Assembly: GCF_031180975.1 (NCBI RefSeq)
Contig: NZ_JAPSLI010000012.1
Location: forward strand, 25,279 to 89,278
Length of the DNA: 64,000 nucleotides
Reading direction: 5' to 3'
DNA from: Microbacterium sp.
GTDB taxonomy: Bacteria; Actinomycetota; Actinomycetes; Actinomycetales; Microbacteriaceae
The translations under genes and the position numbers were made by a program. A model generated the notes under the pieces. The model ran no database searches and was not told the DNA's origin. It was given only the letters and a program-made list of their open reading frames with translations. Every line of letters begins with the position of its first letter. Position 1 is the stretch's first letter. Positions 26,679 through 36,638 of this stretch are shown one piece after another.

Positions 26679-27277
26679 AGTGCGCCCTTCGTGGAGGGGA
26701 TGCCGTCGACCAGCGGGTCGAGGGTCTTGGCCTGTCGGAACGCGCGCGCGAAGGCCTTGAACTCCGCCTCCGCGATGTGGTGCGGGTCGCGGCCGCCCAC
26801 CACGCGCACGTGCACGGTGAGTCCGGCGTTGAAGGTGATCGCCTCGAAGACGTGGCGCACCAGGGAACCGGTGAAGTGCCCGCCGATGAGGTGGAACTCG
26901 AACCCGGCGGGCTCCCCCTCGTGCACGAGGAACGGCCGGCCGGAGATGTCGACGACGGCCTGCGCCAGCGCCTCGTCCAGCGGCACCAGGGCGTCGCCGT
27001 AGCGGGAGATGCCCGCCTTGTCGCCGAGTGCCTCACGGATCGCCTGACCGAGCACGATCGAGACGTCCTCGACGGTGTGGTGCGCGTCGATGTGCGTGTC
27101 GCCGGTCGCCTTGACGGTCAGGTCGGTCAGCGAGTGCTTGGCGAACGCCGTCAGCATGTGGTCGAAGAACGGCACCGACGTGTCGATGCTGCTGCGCCCG
27201 GTGCCGTCGAGGTCGAGTTCGACCTCGACCGTCGACTCCGAGGTGCTGCGCGTGCGGCGGGCGGTGCGTGCGGTCAT
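26675..27277 (-). CDS. hisB: Imidazoleglycerol-phosphate dehydratase
   Basis: A 200-residue Mn-dependent dehydratase of histidine synthesis with both metal-binding DxHHxxE-type motifs ([10 protein letters not shown] and [12 protein letters not shown]). Start [25 protein letters not shown] is normal. Its ATG overlaps the hisC stop by 4 nt. Confidence 0.97.
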   Translation of the reverse strand: MTARTARRTRSTSESTVEVELDLDGTGRSSIDTSVPFFDHMLTAFAKHSLTDLTVKATGDTHIDAHHTVEDVSIVLGQAIREALGDKAGISRYGDALVPLDEALAQAVVDISGRPFLVHEGEPAGFEFHLIGGHFTGSLVRHVFEAITFNAGLTVHVRVVGGRDPHHIAEAEFKAFARAFRQAKTLDPLVDGIPSTKGAL

Positions 27278-28356
27278 GAAGGCGATCCTATCGACGCCAG
27301 CGCGTCCAGGAACGCGGTGGTCTCCGCCTCGGTGCCGGCGGTCACCCGCAGGTGGCCAGGGATGCCGACGTCCCGGATGAGCACGCCACGGTCGTACAGC
27401 CCCCGCCACACCGCCTTGGGGTCGTCGACGCCGCCGAACAGCACGAAGTTGGACCAGGACGGGTGCGGGTCGTAACCCAGCGCCTCGAGCGTCGCGGAGA
27501 TGCGGTCGCGCTGTGCGACGATCTCGTCGACCATGTGCAGCATGGTGGCGGAGTTGCGCAACGCTGCCACAGCCGCCGCCTGGGTGAGCGCGCTGAGGTG
27601 GTAAGGCAGTCGCACCAGCCGCAGGGCGTCGATGAACACCGGATCAGCGGCCAGGTAACCGACTCGGGCTCCGGCGAACGCGAATGCCTTGCTCATCGTG
27701 CGCGAGACGGCAAGGCGGGGACGGCCGTCGAGGAGCGTGAGAGCGGATGCCGCATCGTGCGGCGCGAACTCGTGATAGGCCTCGTCGACGATGACCACAC
27801 CCTTGGCCACCTCGTAGACCGCCTCGACGACATCCAGCCCGAGAGGCGTACCCGTCGGGTTGTTCGGCGAGCACAGGATGACCACATCGGGGTCGGCCGC
27901 TGCGACCTGGGCGGCGGCGTCCTCGGCGGTGAGGGTGTAATCGGGCTCGCGGGTGCCGGCGAGCCAGCGCGCGCCCGTGCCCTGGGCGATCAGCGGGTAC
28001 ATCGAGTAGGTCGGTGAGAAGCCGAAGACCGTGCGACCGGGTCCGGCGAACGCCTGCATGATGTGCTGCAGCACCTCGTTGGATCCGTTGCCTGCCCAGA
28101 TCCGGTCGGCGCTCAGGCCGTGGCCGAGGTACTCGGCGAAGGCCTCGCGGAGCGGCGTGAACTCGCGGTCCGGGTAGCGGTTCACGTCGCGCAGGGCGAG
28201 GGCGATGTCGTCGAGGATGTCGCTGGCGACGTCGTCCGGCACCGGATGCGTGTTCTCGTTCACGTTGAGCGCGATGGGCAGGGGTGCCTGCGGCGCACCG
28301 TAGGGGGTCGAGCCGCGAAGATCGTCGCGGAGGGGCAGCTCATCGAGGGATGTCAC
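27274..28356 (-). CDS. hisC: Histidinol-phosphate aminotransferase
   Basis: A 360-residue PLP enzyme of fold type I. Visible are the [21 protein letters not shown] start, [12 protein letters not shown], and the PLP lysine in [18 protein letters not shown]. The GTG at 28356 is chosen over the ATG three codons upstream because TAGCAT lies 7 nt before the GTG (leaderless) and [12 protein letters not shown] fits the usual N-terminus. First gene of hisC-hisB-hisH. Confidence 0.95.
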   Translation of the reverse strand: MTSLDELPLRDDLRGSTPYGAPQAPLPIALNVNENTHPVPDDVASDILDDIALALRDVNRYPDREFTPLREAFAEYLGHGLSADRIWAGNGSNEVLQHIMQAFAGPGRTVFGFSPTYSMYPLIAQGTGARWLAGTREPDYTLTAEDAAAQVAAADPDVVILCSPNNPTGTPLGLDVVEAVYEVAKGVVIVDEAYHEFAPHDAASALTLLDGRPRLAVSRTMSKAFAFAGARVGYLAADPVFIDALRLVRLPYHLSALTQAAAVAALRNSATMLHMVDEIVAQRDRISATLEALGYDPHPSWSNFVLFGGVDDPKAVWRGLYDRGVLIRDVGIPGHLRVTAGTEAETTAFLDALASIGSPS

Positions 28357-28363
28357 TCTTCCC

Positions 28364-28369
28364 ATGCTA
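28364..28369 (-). promoter_or_regulatory. -10 box for leaderless hisCBH
   Basis: TAGCAT on the minus strand, 7 nt before the hisC GTG. Confidence 0.45.
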
Positions 28370-28407
28370 GAGCGCGGGGAATGGGAGGGCCCTTCGGATG
28401 ACGGGGC

Positions 28408-28800
28408 TCAGTCGGCGTACTCCACCGGGATCGCGATCTCGCTGCCGGCCTGGACCATCCCGCTGGGGAGGTTGTTGAGGCGGATGATGTCCTCGACCAC
28501 CTCACGAGGGTCGACGCCGGGCGCCGCCTCGGCCGCGATGGACCACAGGGTGTCGCCGGGAAGCACGGTGACGGTCTCGAAGACGACCGGCTCGGCCTGC
28601 TCCCCCGAGGCGAGAGCGGAGCCGCCGGCGAGCACCGAGGCGACGATACCTGCGACGAGGGGCGTCGCAGCCAGGCCGAGCAGGACGCGACGCCCACGGG
28701 TGGTGAGCCGCAGCCGCGTCGTCGCGGCGCTCGCGCGCCGAGCGGCCAGGGTGGCGGTGATGTCGATGGTCACGGGTGCCTGGATGCCGGTGGTGCTCAT
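28408..28800 (-). CDS. LysM-domain membrane protein, probable SOS-induced division inhibitor
   Basis: A 130-residue protein: a cytoplasmic basic start, one transmembrane helix ([20 protein letters not shown]), then an extracellular LysM domain ([19 protein letters not shown], continuing [13 protein letters not shown]). It is divergent from lexA, the same arrangement as Bacillus yneA and mycobacterial chiZ (Rv2719c), which stop septation during DNA damage. AGGAG lies before the ATG. Expression is probably repressed by LexA through the sites at about 28909-28953. Confidence 0.85.
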   Translation of the reverse strand: MSTTGIQAPVTIDITATLAARRASAATTRLRLTTRGRRVLLGLAATPLVAGIVASVLAGGSALASGEQAEPVVFETVTVLPGDTLWSIAAEAAPGVDPREVVEDIIRLNNLPSGMVQAGSEIAIPVEYAD

Positions 28801-28908
28801 GTGACGCTCCTCTGCGCTCCGCCGGCGGAGCCGGTGGGAAGTGGTGCAGCTTTCGCATCCGCCATCCGGCCGGGGATGGCGGATGCGAAGCTACGTTCCG
28901 AATATATC

Positions 28909-28920
28909 TTCGATATCGAA
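28909..28920. promoter_or_regulatory. Perfect palindrome TTCGATATCGAA, possible LexA site
   Basis: A 12-bp perfect palindrome sharing the TTCGA half-site of the SOS box, located between the SOS box and the LysM gene. Confidence 0.4.
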
Positions 28921-28937
28921 CATCTGTCAACCGTTCT

Positions 28938-28953
28938 TCGAAACCTGGTTCGA
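28938..28953. promoter_or_regulatory. LexA (SOS) box
   Basis: TCGAAaCCTGGTTCGA matches the actinobacterial consensus TCGAACnnnnGTTCGA except one base. It lies between the divergent lexA and LysM genes. Confidence 0.7.
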
Positions 28954-29108
28954 GTTTCTTCCGACACGCTCGAACAGATCTTCCGAATCCCGGAGGAACT
29001 CGGATACCGTTTCGATATGCACAGCCCACCACGGGCCACCGACATTCGAATCCGACGCCAGCGACGGCGTCCGATGCAGCAGCGCGGACAGCGCACGAAG
29101 GAGCACTG

Positions 29109-29795
29109 ATGAGCGAGACACCCGCCCCGGCATCCGACGCCCCGCGCACCCGCCGCCGGAAGAGCCTGAGCCCCAAGCAGATGGCCATCCTGGAGGTCAT
29201 CCAGAGCTCGATCGCGCGTCACGGGTACCCCCCGAGCATGCGGGAGATCGGCGACGCGGTGGGGCTGAAGTCGCTGTCCAGCGTGACCCATCAGCTGGGT
29301 CAGCTGGAGTTGAGCGGCTACCTGCGCCGTGACCCGGGCAAGACGAGGGCGATGGAGGTGCTCATCGATCTGCCGGGGACGAGCACCGAGAACCCGGCCG
29401 ACGCCGGCCCCTCGGTGGGCGACGCCGCGCTCGTACCGCTGGTCGGCCGGATCGCCGCCGGCGTGCCGATCACCGCCGAGCAGCAGGTCGAGGAGATCTT
29501 CCCGCTCCCCCGGCAGCTCGTCGGCAAGGGCGAGCTGTTCATGCTGAAGGTCAGCGGCGACTCGATGATCGATGCGGCCATCTGCGACGGCGACTGGGTG
29601 GTCGTGCGGTCGCAGAACACCGCCGAGAACGGCGAGATCGTCGCGGCGATGCTCGACGGCGAAGCCACCGTCAAGACGTTCCGGCGCCGTGACGGGCACA
29701 CCTGGCTGCTGCCGCGCAACTCGGCGTTCGAGCCGATCCTCGGCGACGACGCGACCGTGCTCGGCAAGGTCGTCGCCGTGCTCCGCGCCGTCTGA
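29109..29795 (+). CDS. lexA: LexA repressor
   Basis: A 228-residue SOS repressor. N-terminal winged helix ([36 protein letters not shown] type), then the autocleavage Ala-Gly in RIAAGVPI, the catalytic Ser in [10 protein letters not shown], and the catalytic Lys in EATVKTF. DNA damage through RecA triggers self-cleavage and releases SOS genes including the divergent LysM gene. AAGGAG lies 6 nt before the ATG. Confidence 0.97.
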   Translation: MSETPAPASDAPRTRRRKSLSPKQMAILEVIQSSIARHGYPPSMREIGDAVGLKSLSSVTHQLGQLELSGYLRRDPGKTRAMEVLIDLPGTSTENPADAGPSVGDAALVPLVGRIAAGVPITAEQQVEEIFPLPRQLVGKGELFMLKVSGDSMIDAAICDGDWVVVRSQNTAENGEIVAAMLDGEATVKTFRRRDGHTWLLPRNSAFEPILGDDATVLGKVVAVLRAV

Positions 29796-29819
29796 CCCCT
29801 CTCTCAACCCCTCTCTCAA
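29796..29819. repeat. Two 12-bp direct repeats after lexA
   Basis: CCCCTCTCTCAA is repeated exactly at 29796-29807 and 29808-29819, just past the lexA stop and before the inverted repeat. Confidence 0.85.
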
Positions 29820-29822
29820 CCC

Positions 29823-29889
29823 GTTTGGGGCGGATTCTCGCGTTCGGGGCGGGTCTCCGCCGCCCCAAGTGCGAGAATCCGCCCCAAAC
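29823..29889. terminator. Large inverted repeat between lexA and metE (terminator or REP)
   Basis: A perfect 19-bp stem, GTTTGGGGCGGATTCTCGC and its complement, encloses a 29-nt region that holds another GGGGCGG/CCGCCCC stem. It sits between convergent genes and can terminate both; its length and nested symmetry also fit a REP-type intergenic repeat. Confidence 0.75.
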
Positions 29890-29912
29890 CGGTGTGTGTG
29901 GGGGGACCCGTG

Positions 29913-32225
29913 TCAGGCGCGGATGGCGACGTCCTCACGCACGCGGCGGGTGGCCTCCACGATGTTGCGCAGCGAGGCGATGGTCTCGTCGTATCCGCGG
30001 GTCTTCAGCCCGCAGTCCGGGTTCACCCACACCTGGCGCAGCGGCAGCTCCTCGGTCGCCCGGCGCAGCAGCGCCTCGATCTCGTCCACGCTCGGCACGC
30101 GCGGCGAGTGGATGTCGTACACGCCGGGTCCGATGCCGTGGTCGAAGCCCGCCTCGGCGATGTCCGCGACGACCTCCATGCGGCTGCGGGCCGCCTCGAT
30201 CGAGGTGACGTCGGCGTCCAGCGCACGGATGGCGTCGATCACGACACCGAACTCGGAGTAACACAGGTGGGTGTGCACCTGGGTGGCGGGGGCGGCGCCG
30301 GCGGTGGCCAGGCGGAACGAACGCACCGACCAATCGAGGTAGGCCGGCTGGTCCGCCTTCTTCAGCGGCAGCAGCTCGCGCAGCGCCGGCTCGTCGACCT
30401 GGATGATGGCGATGCCCGCCTGCTCCAGGTCGGCGATCTCGTCACGCAGCGCGAGAGCGACCTGGTTGGCGGTCTCGGCCAGCGGCTGGTCGTCTCGGAC
30501 GAACGACCAGGCCAGGATCGTCACGGGTCCGGTGAGCATGCCCTTGACCGGCTTGACGCTGAGCGACTGCGCGTACGACGCCCAGTCGACGGTGATCGGC
30601 GCAGGGCGCGACACGTCGCCCCACAGGATCGACGGCCGGGTGGCCCGGGAACCGTACGACTGCACCCAGCCGTTCTCGGTGACCGCGAATCCGTCGAGGT
30701 GCTCGGCGAAGTACTGCACCATGTCGTTGCGCTCCGGCTCGCCGTGCACCAGCACGTCGAGTCCGAGGTCCTCCTGCAGCGAGACGACACGGTCGATCTC
30801 CGCCTTCAGGAACGCCTCGTAGTCCTCGGCCGGCAGCTCGCCGCGCAGGTACTGGGCGCGCGCCCGGCGGATGTCTCCCGTCTGCGGGAACGACCCGATC
30901 GTCGTCAGCGGCAGGGCGGGCAGATCGAGTGCCTGCTGGGCGGTCTCGCGCTCCTCGTACGACGCGCGTGCGAAGTCCTCCTCGGACAGTTCGCGGGCGC
31001 GGACCGCGCCGTCGCGCACGCCGGGGGCGCTGCGGCGGTCGGCCAGCGCGGCGGATGCCGCGTCGAGCTCGGTATGAATCGCGTCGCGGCCCTCCGCCAG
31101 GCCCCGTGCCAGGGTGACGACCTGCCCGACCTTCTGGTCGGCGAAGGCCAGCCACGACACCAGGCGGGCGTCGAGTGCGGACTCGTCCTCGACGTCGTGC
31201 GGCACGTGCAGCAGCGAGGTGGAGGTGGAGGCGGCGACCGCGTCGGCGCCGAGGGCGCGCAGCGCCTCGAGTAGGCCGAACGCGGCATCCAGGTCTCCGC
31301 GCCAGATGTTGTGGCCGTCGATGACGCCGCCGACCAGGGTCTTGCCGGCCAGGTCGGCGCCGCCGGCCGGCACGGCACCGCGCACCAGGTCGACGCCGAT
31401 CGCCTCGACGGGAGCGGCGGCGAGCACGTCGAAGGCGGCGTCGAGGGCGGCGTACGGCGCCGCGACGAAGATCGAAGGACGCTCGGCTGCGCCGCCGAGC
31501 ACGGCCAGCGCCCGCTGCGCGGCATCCGCAAGCTCCTGCGGCGCGACCGGCAGCGACTCGCTGACCAGGGCGGGCTCATCGAGCTGCACCCACTCGGCGC
31601 CGGCGGCCTTCAGCTTCGCGAGCAGCTCGGTGTACACCGGGAGCAGGTCATCCAGGCGGGACAGCGGCGCATACCCTTCCGGGGCGTCGTCGGACGCCTT
31701 CGACAGGGCCAGCAGCGTGACGGGTCCGACGATCACGGGTCGGGTGCGGAACCCGGCATCCGCGGCCTCGGCCACCTCGCGGACCAGACGCTCGCTGGAG
31801 AGGGTGAACGTCGTCTCCGGGCCGATCTCGGGCACCAGGTAGTGGTAGTTGGAGTCGAACCACTTCGTCATCTCGAGGGGCGCACGCTCGCCCTCGCCGC
31901 GGGCGATGGTGAAGTAGGCGGGCAGGCCGATGGTGCCATCCGCGTCGCGCAGGTCCTCGAACCGTGCGGGGATCGCACCGACCGTGACCGCCGCGTCGAG
32001 CACCTGGTCGTAGTACGAGAACGACTCCGGGATGGCGGAATCATCCCGCCCGAGGCCGAGGGCGGCGAGGCGCTCACGGGTGACGCGGCGCAGCTCGGCG
32101 GTGGTGCGCTCCAGCTCGGCCTCGTCGATGCGGCCGGCCCAGAACGACTCCACGGCCTTCTTCAGTTCGCGGCGGCGCCCGATGCGCGGGTATCCGAGGA
32201 TGGTCCCTGCGGGGAAAGCGGTCAT
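29913..32225 (-). CDS. metE: Cobalamin-independent methionine synthase
   Basis: A 770-residue MetE with two related barrels. The catalytic C-terminal domain shows the zinc/homocysteine residues in HTHLCYSEF (His, Cys), and the late NPDCGLKTRGY supplies the second Cys. N-terminal ILGYPRIGRRRELKKAVESFW is typical. It transfers the methyl group of methyltetrahydrofolate-polyglutamate to homocysteine. Its start overlaps the metF stop by 4 nt, so MetF supplies its methyl donor from the same transcript. Confidence 0.97.
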   Translation of the reverse strand: MTAFPAGTILGYPRIGRRRELKKAVESFWAGRIDEAELERTTAELRRVTRERLAALGLGRDDSAIPESFSYYDQVLDAAVTVGAIPARFEDLRDADGTIGLPAYFTIARGEGERAPLEMTKWFDSNYHYLVPEIGPETTFTLSSERLVREVAEAADAGFRTRPVIVGPVTLLALSKASDDAPEGYAPLSRLDDLLPVYTELLAKLKAAGAEWVQLDEPALVSESLPVAPQELADAAQRALAVLGGAAERPSIFVAAPYAALDAAFDVLAAAPVEAIGVDLVRGAVPAGGADLAGKTLVGGVIDGHNIWRGDLDAAFGLLEALRALGADAVAASTSTSLLHVPHDVEDESALDARLVSWLAFADQKVGQVVTLARGLAEGRDAIHTELDAASAALADRRSAPGVRDGAVRARELSEEDFARASYEERETAQQALDLPALPLTTIGSFPQTGDIRRARAQYLRGELPAEDYEAFLKAEIDRVVSLQEDLGLDVLVHGEPERNDMVQYFAEHLDGFAVTENGWVQSYGSRATRPSILWGDVSRPAPITVDWASYAQSLSVKPVKGMLTGPVTILAWSFVRDDQPLAETANQVALALRDEIADLEQAGIAIIQVDEPALRELLPLKKADQPAYLDWSVRSFRLATAGAAPATQVHTHLCYSEFGVVIDAIRALDADVTSIEAARSRMEVVADIAEAGFDHGIGPGVYDIHSPRVPSVDEIEALLRRATEELPLRQVWVNPDCGLKTRGYDETIASLRNIVEATRRVREDVAIRA

Positions 32226-33211
32226 GGTGTTCCTTTCGATGCGGACGAGAGCTCGAGCTGCGGGATGATCCCGGCCTCGGCGAGGACGTCCAGCACGGTG
32301 TCGTGCTGGTTGAACGCGTACAGATGCACCCCGGGGGCCCCGCCGGCGACGACGTCGCGGGTGAGCTGCGCGGCCCAGCGGATGCCGATCTGCCGGCGTC
32401 CCTCAGCGGTCGGCTCGACCTCGAGGGCGATGGCGAGTTCGCCGGGGAGCTCCTCGCCGGTCAGTTCCAGGACGCGAGCGAGCCGGGCGGGGGACGTGAT
32501 CGGCATGATGCCGGGGAGGATCGGGATGGTCACGCCGGCGCGACGGGCGCGCTCGACGAACGCGAGGTAGTCGTCGGCGTGGAAGAACAGCTGCGTGATG
32601 GCGAACGTCGCGCCGGCCGCCTGCTTGGCGAGCAGCGCCTCGACGTGCTGCGTGCTGTACGCCGAGCGTGGGTGCCCGTTCGGGAACGCGGCCACCGCGA
32701 TGTTCACCTTCCGCCGCGGGGAGACCGCGACCGCGCCGGGGTGGCCGGGCACCGGCGTCTCCTCGTAGGGGGCGCGCTCCGCCTGCACCCGATCGATCAG
32801 CTGCACCAGCTGCGCCGAGCTCTCCAGGTCGCCGAGGAACGGCTCGCCCTCGGTGTGTCCTGCGGGCGGGTCGCCGCGCAGCGCCAGGAAGCTGAGGATC
32901 CCGGCATCCAGGAACTCGCGGATCAGGCGGGTCGCGCCGGCGTAGGTGTTACCGACGCAGGTGAGGTGCGCGAGCGGCTCCACAGAGGTGTGCCGGCGGA
33001 TGTGTCGCAGCACCTCCAGCGAGCGGCCGCCAGTGGACCCGCCGGCCCCGTACGTCACCGACAGGAAGTCGGGGCCGGCCGCGGCGAGGCGGCGGATGGT
33101 CTCGTGCAGCGCCTCGGCGTTCGCCGGGGTGCGTGGTGGATACAGCTCGAAGGAGAACGGGACACGGCGCACGGTGTTCTCCTCGGTCGCGGGGGCGGGC
33201 ATCTCCAGCAC
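32222..33211 (-). CDS. metF: Methylenetetrahydrofolate reductase
   Basis: A 329-residue flavoenzyme that makes 5-methyl-THF. Seen: the N-terminal FSFELYPPRTP (catalytic Glu), SVTYGAGGST, HLTCVGNT and ALRGDPP. GTG at 33211 is the longest start; an ATG three codons later (33202) is equally plausible, and neither has a well-placed ribosome site. It is translationally coupled to metE. The S9 peptidase gene is divergent. Confidence 0.95.
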   Translation of the reverse strand: MLEMPAPATEENTVRRVPFSFELYPPRTPANAEALHETIRRLAAAGPDFLSVTYGAGGSTGGRSLEVLRHIRRHTSVEPLAHLTCVGNTYAGATRLIREFLDAGILSFLALRGDPPAGHTEGEPFLGDLESSAQLVQLIDRVQAERAPYEETPVPGHPGAVAVSPRRKVNIAVAAFPNGHPRSAYSTQHVEALLAKQAAGATFAITQLFFHADDYLAFVERARRAGVTIPILPGIMPITSPARLARVLELTGEELPGELAIALEVEPTAEGRRQIGIRWAAQLTRDVVAGGAPGVHLYAFNQHDTVLDVLAEAGIIPQLELSSASKGTP

Positions 33212-33272
33212 GGTAGATCAGGCGCTCAGGGCCGCGCACACTCTGTGACGCCGTGTGTCGCCGGCCGCTGGA

Positions 33273-33278
33273 TAGGCT
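33273..33278 (+). promoter_or_regulatory. -10 box for leaderless S9 peptidase gene
   Basis: TAGGCT, 7 nt before the ATG at 33286. Confidence 0.5.
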
Positions 33279-33285
33279 CGGCTGC

Positions 33286-35157
33286 ATGACCCTGCCGTAC
33301 GGATCCTGGCCGTCGCCGTTCAGCGCCGCGCACATCACGCGCGCCCCCGCCCGCATCGACGGCGCGATGTTCGTGCGGGACGAGATCTGGTGGGGCGAAT
33401 CGGTGCCGGCCGAGCGCGGCAGGGTGACCGTGCGCAGCTCCGCCGGGCGGGAGTTGCTCCCAGGACCGTGGAGCGCACGCTCCCGCGTTCACGAGTACGG
33501 CGGTGGGGCGTGGACGGCGGGCGACGACGGCGTCCTGTACTTCGTGGAGGGATCCGACCAGCGCGTCTACCGGCTGCTGCCCGGCGGGGAGCCGGAGCCG
33601 CTGACCGCTCCCGGGGCGGCGTTCGGCGGCCTGCGGCTGCAGCGCGGGCGGCTGCTCGCCGTCCGCGAGGATCTGCGGCCCGACCCGCACCGGCGCGGAA
33701 TCGTCGAGATCCCGCTGGACGGGTCGGCCGCCGAGGACGAGACGGCGGTGCGGACTCTGGTGGGCGGATCGGGGTTCTTCGCGCACCCCGCGCTCTCCCC
33801 CGACGGCTCGCGTCTCGCGTTCGTGGAGTGGAGCGGGCGGCGGATGCCATGGGAGCAGGCGACGTTGCGCATCGTCCGGCTGGACGGCGACGAATTCGCT
33901 GACGTGTCCACTCGCGCCGCGCTGCAGCCGGAATGGACATCGGACGGCGAGCTGCTGCACCTGGACGATCCGAGCGGCCGCTGGAACCTGCACCGACTGC
34001 GCCTGGACGACCTGCGCGTCGCCGGCTCTGAGCCGCTCGCGCCGGCGGGTGCCGACACCGGAGGCGGCCTGTGGGTGCTCGGCAACCGCTGGTATCGGCC
34101 TCTGGAGGACGGCCGCATCGTCGCGGTGCGCACGAACGGCTCCGACGAGATCGTGCTGATCGAGCCCCGCGACGGCGCCGCCCGGGTCGATCTGCTCACG
34201 CTGCCGGTGACGGCGGGGGCGAGCATCGACGACGCGCGCGGTTCGCGGGTGCTGATCTCGGGCTCGGGCGCCCGCATGGGCCAGGGCCTGTGGTGCGTCG
34301 ACGTGGACGCCGCCACTGTGACCACCGTCATCGGCGGCGACGAGGCGGACCCGGCGTGGATGCCGCGGGCGCGGCAGGTGTCGTTCGACGGCCCGCATGG
34401 CACCGTGCACGCCTTCGACTACCGGCCGGCGAACCCCGGAGCCACGGCATCCGAGGAGGAGCTCCCGCCCTACATCGTCATGGTGCACGGGGGGCCGACC
34501 GCGCACGTGTCGGGCGCGGCGTCCACGGCGTACGCGTACTGGACCAGTCGCGGCATCGGCGTGCTCGACGTCAACTACGGCGGCTCCACCGGCTACGGCC
34601 GCGCCTATCGGGAGCGCCTGGACGGCCAGTGGGGCGTCGTGGACGTGGACGACGTGATCGCCGCGGCGCGCGGGCTCGCCGAGTCGGGCGTGGCCGACCC
34701 GCGCCGCATCGCGATCCGCGGCGGCTCGGCCGGCGGCTGGACCGTGCTGTGCGCGCTGGTGCGGGGCGGCACGTTCGCCGCGGGGATCTCCCGTTACGGG
34801 GTCGCCGACCTGCGGATGCTGGCCGCGGAGACCCACGACTTCGAGCGGCACTACCTCGACGGGCTGGTCGGCCCGCTGCCCGAGGCGGACGCGGTGTACC
34901 GCGAGCGGTCGCCACTGTCGCACGCCGACCGCATCGACGTGCCGGTGCTGCTGGAGCAAGGATCGGAGGACCCGGTCGTGCCTCCGTCGCAATCGGAGGC
35001 GATCCGCGACGCGCTCGCCGCCCGCGGGGTGCCGCACGAGTACGTGCTCTACGAGGGCGAAGGGCACGGTTTCCGTCGCGCGGACACCATGATCGCGTCG
35101 CTGGAGACCGAGCTGACCTTCCTGGGCCGGGTGTTCGGGTTCGAGCCGCAACTCTGA
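33286..35157 (+). CDS. S9-family prolyl-oligopeptidase-like serine peptidase
   Basis: A 623-residue cytoplasmic peptidase. The first approximately 380 residues form a beta-propeller-like region (repeated WTSDGELLHLDD-type blades), followed by an alpha/beta-hydrolase domain. The nucleophile Ser is in RGGSAGGWT, the Asp is near EDPVVPPSQSE and the His is in GEGHGFRR. It probably cleaves short peptides (dipeptidyl or acylaminoacyl type). No signal peptide. The -10 TAGGCT 7 nt before the ATG indicates a leaderless message. Confidence 0.88.
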   Translation: MTLPYGSWPSPFSAAHITRAPARIDGAMFVRDEIWWGESVPAERGRVTVRSSAGRELLPGPWSARSRVHEYGGGAWTAGDDGVLYFVEGSDQRVYRLLPGGEPEPLTAPGAAFGGLRLQRGRLLAVREDLRPDPHRRGIVEIPLDGSAAEDETAVRTLVGGSGFFAHPALSPDGSRLAFVEWSGRRMPWEQATLRIVRLDGDEFADVSTRAALQPEWTSDGELLHLDDPSGRWNLHRLRLDDLRVAGSEPLAPAGADTGGGLWVLGNRWYRPLEDGRIVAVRTNGSDEIVLIEPRDGAARVDLLTLPVTAGASIDDARGSRVLISGSGARMGQGLWCVDVDAATVTTVIGGDEADPAWMPRARQVSFDGPHGTVHAFDYRPANPGATASEEELPPYIVMVHGGPTAHVSGAASTAYAYWTSRGIGVLDVNYGGSTGYGRAYRERLDGQWGVVDVDDVIAAARGLAESGVADPRRIAIRGGSAGGWTVLCALVRGGTFAAGISRYGVADLRMLAAETHDFERHYLDGLVGPLPEADAVYRERSPLSHADRIDVPVLLEQGSEDPVVPPSQSEAIRDALAARGVPHEYVLYEGEGHGFRRADTMIASLETELTFLGRVFGFEPQL

Positions 35158-35167
35158 CGCCCCGGCG

Positions 35168-35644
35168 TCACTCCCCGAGTCTGTTGCGCATCCTCATCGC
35201 CCGCTCGGCCTCGCGGGTGTCCTGACGCTCCCGCAGAGCCTGCCGCTTGTCGAACTCGCGTTTGCCCTTCGCCAGGGCGATCTCGACCTTGGCGCGCCCG
35301 TCGGAGAAGTAGAGCTTCAACGGCACCAGGGTGTAACCCCCCGCGGAGACGGCGTGCTCGAGCTTGTGGATCTCCTCGCGGTGCAGCAGCAGCTTGCGCA
35401 CGCGCTTGGCGGAGTGGTTGGTCCAGTGCCCCTGGGAGTACTCCGGGATGTGCACGGCATCGAGGAACGCCTCACCGCCCTTGATGTACGCGTACCCGTC
35501 CGTGAGGTTCGCGCGTCCCTGACGCAGCGACTTCACCTCGGTGCCGGTGAGCACGAGGCCCGCCTCGTACGACTTCTCGAGGTTGTAGTCGTGTCGAGCG
35601 CGACGGTTGGTCGCGACGACCTTCTCCCCGCGTTCCCTGGGCAT
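35168..35644 (-). CDS. smpB: SsrA-binding protein
   Basis: A 158-residue SmpB, partner of tmRNA in rescue of stalled ribosomes. Seen: [31 protein letters not shown] and the basic C-terminal tail after [15 protein letters not shown] at 35644 has AGGAG 6 nt upstream; an earlier in-frame start has no site. It follows ftsX on the same strand. The ssrA gene, often nearby, is not seen in this window. Confidence 0.96.
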   Translation of the reverse strand: MPRERGEKVVATNRRARHDYNLEKSYEAGLVLTGTEVKSLRQGRANLTDGYAYIKGGEAFLDAVHIPEYSQGHWTNHSAKRVRKLLLHREEIHKLEHAVSAGGYTLVPLKLYFSDGRAKVEIALAKGKREFDKRQALRERQDTREAERAMRMRNRLGE

Positions 35645-35723
35645 GATTGTCTCCTGATCCGTGCCGCGCACACGCACGGCAGCCCATCAGCTTACACGCG
35701 CGCGGCGCCGGCCGATGCGCGGG

Positions 35724-36638
35724 TCAGGTCCGCAGCCAGCGGCGGATCGCGAACCCGGCCGACAGCGCGGCCAGCACGATGCCGATGCCGATCAGCACCG
35801 GCACCACGAACGCGGCCTCCTGCATGCCCACCAGCGGACGCATGAACGGCACGCGCTCGGCGAGGTACCCCTCGACGCCGAAGCGCACGCCGGCGAGCAC
35901 CGCTGCACCGGCGAGCACCGAGCCGAGCAGCGCGGCGAAGACCCCCTCCAGCACGAACGGCGTCTGGATGGAGCGGTTGGACGCGCCGACCAGACGCATG
36001 ATCCCGATCTCCTTGCGCCGCGCATAGGCGGACAGCCGGATCGTGGTCGCGATGAGCAGCACCGCCGCGACGAGCATGAGCGACGCGATGCCGACGGCGA
36101 TGTAGGTCGCGACGGTGAGGGCGGAGAACAGCGGGTCCAGCAGCTTGCGCTGGTCCTTGACCTCGTCGACGCCGGCCTGACCGTGGAACGCCTCGGTGAG
36201 CACCTGCGACTGCTCGGGGTCCTTCATCGTGACGCGGAACGCCTCGGACATCTGCTCGACCCCGAGGATGTCGGCCTGCTCCTGGCCGAACTGGTCCACC
36301 AGATCCTGGTAGGCGTCCTCCTTGCTCTCGAACCGCACATCGCTGATGAGCGGCGCCAGGGCGTCGCCGTTCAGCGCCGCGCGGACGCTCTCGACCTGCT
36401 CGGGGGTCGCCGAGCCGGAGACGCAGTTCGGGTTGGTGGACAGCGGCGAGCACATGTAGACGGTGACCTCGGCGCGGTCGCCCCAGAACGCCCGCATGGT
36501 GCTGATCTGGGTCTGCATGAGGATCGCCGCGCCGACGAACGTGAGCGACACGAACGTGACCAGCACGACCGAGATGACCATCGACACGTTGCGGCGCAGG
36601 CCCAGCAGGGCCTCGCCGATGATGAGTCCGACGTTCAC
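35724..36638 (-). CDS. ftsX: Cell-division protein FtsX
   Basis: A 304-residue FtsX: one N-terminal membrane helix, an extracellular loop of about 120 residues (containing CSPLSTNPNC, a probable disulfide), then three helices with the FtsX permease domain (RLSAYARRKEIGIMRLVGASN). With FtsE it controls cell-wall hydrolases at the septum. Overlaps ftsE by 4 nt. Confidence 0.95.
   Translation of the reverse strand: MNVGLIIGEALLGLRRNVSMVISVVLVTFVSLTFVGAAILMQTQISTMRAFWGDRAEVTVYMCSPLSTNPNCVSGSATPEQVESVRAALNGDALAPLISDVRFESKEDAYQDLVDQFGQEQADILGVEQMSEAFRVTMKDPEQSQVLTEAFHGQAGVDEVKDQRKLLDPLFSALTVATYIAVGIASLMLVAAVLLIATTIRLSAYARRKEIGIMRLVGASNRSIQTPFVLEGVFAALLGSVLAGAAVLAGVRFGVEGYLAERVPFMRPLVGMQEAAFVVPVLIGIGIVLAALSAGFAIRRWLRT

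Larger units (their letters stand above)
28801..29108. other. lexA/LysM intergenic region
   Basis: 308 bp with no gene. It is relatively AT-rich and holds about nine TTCGA/TCGAA half-sites, among them the near-perfect actinobacterial SOS box at 28938-28953 and the 12-bp palindrome at 28909-28920. Both divergent promoters should lie here. Confidence 0.7.
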
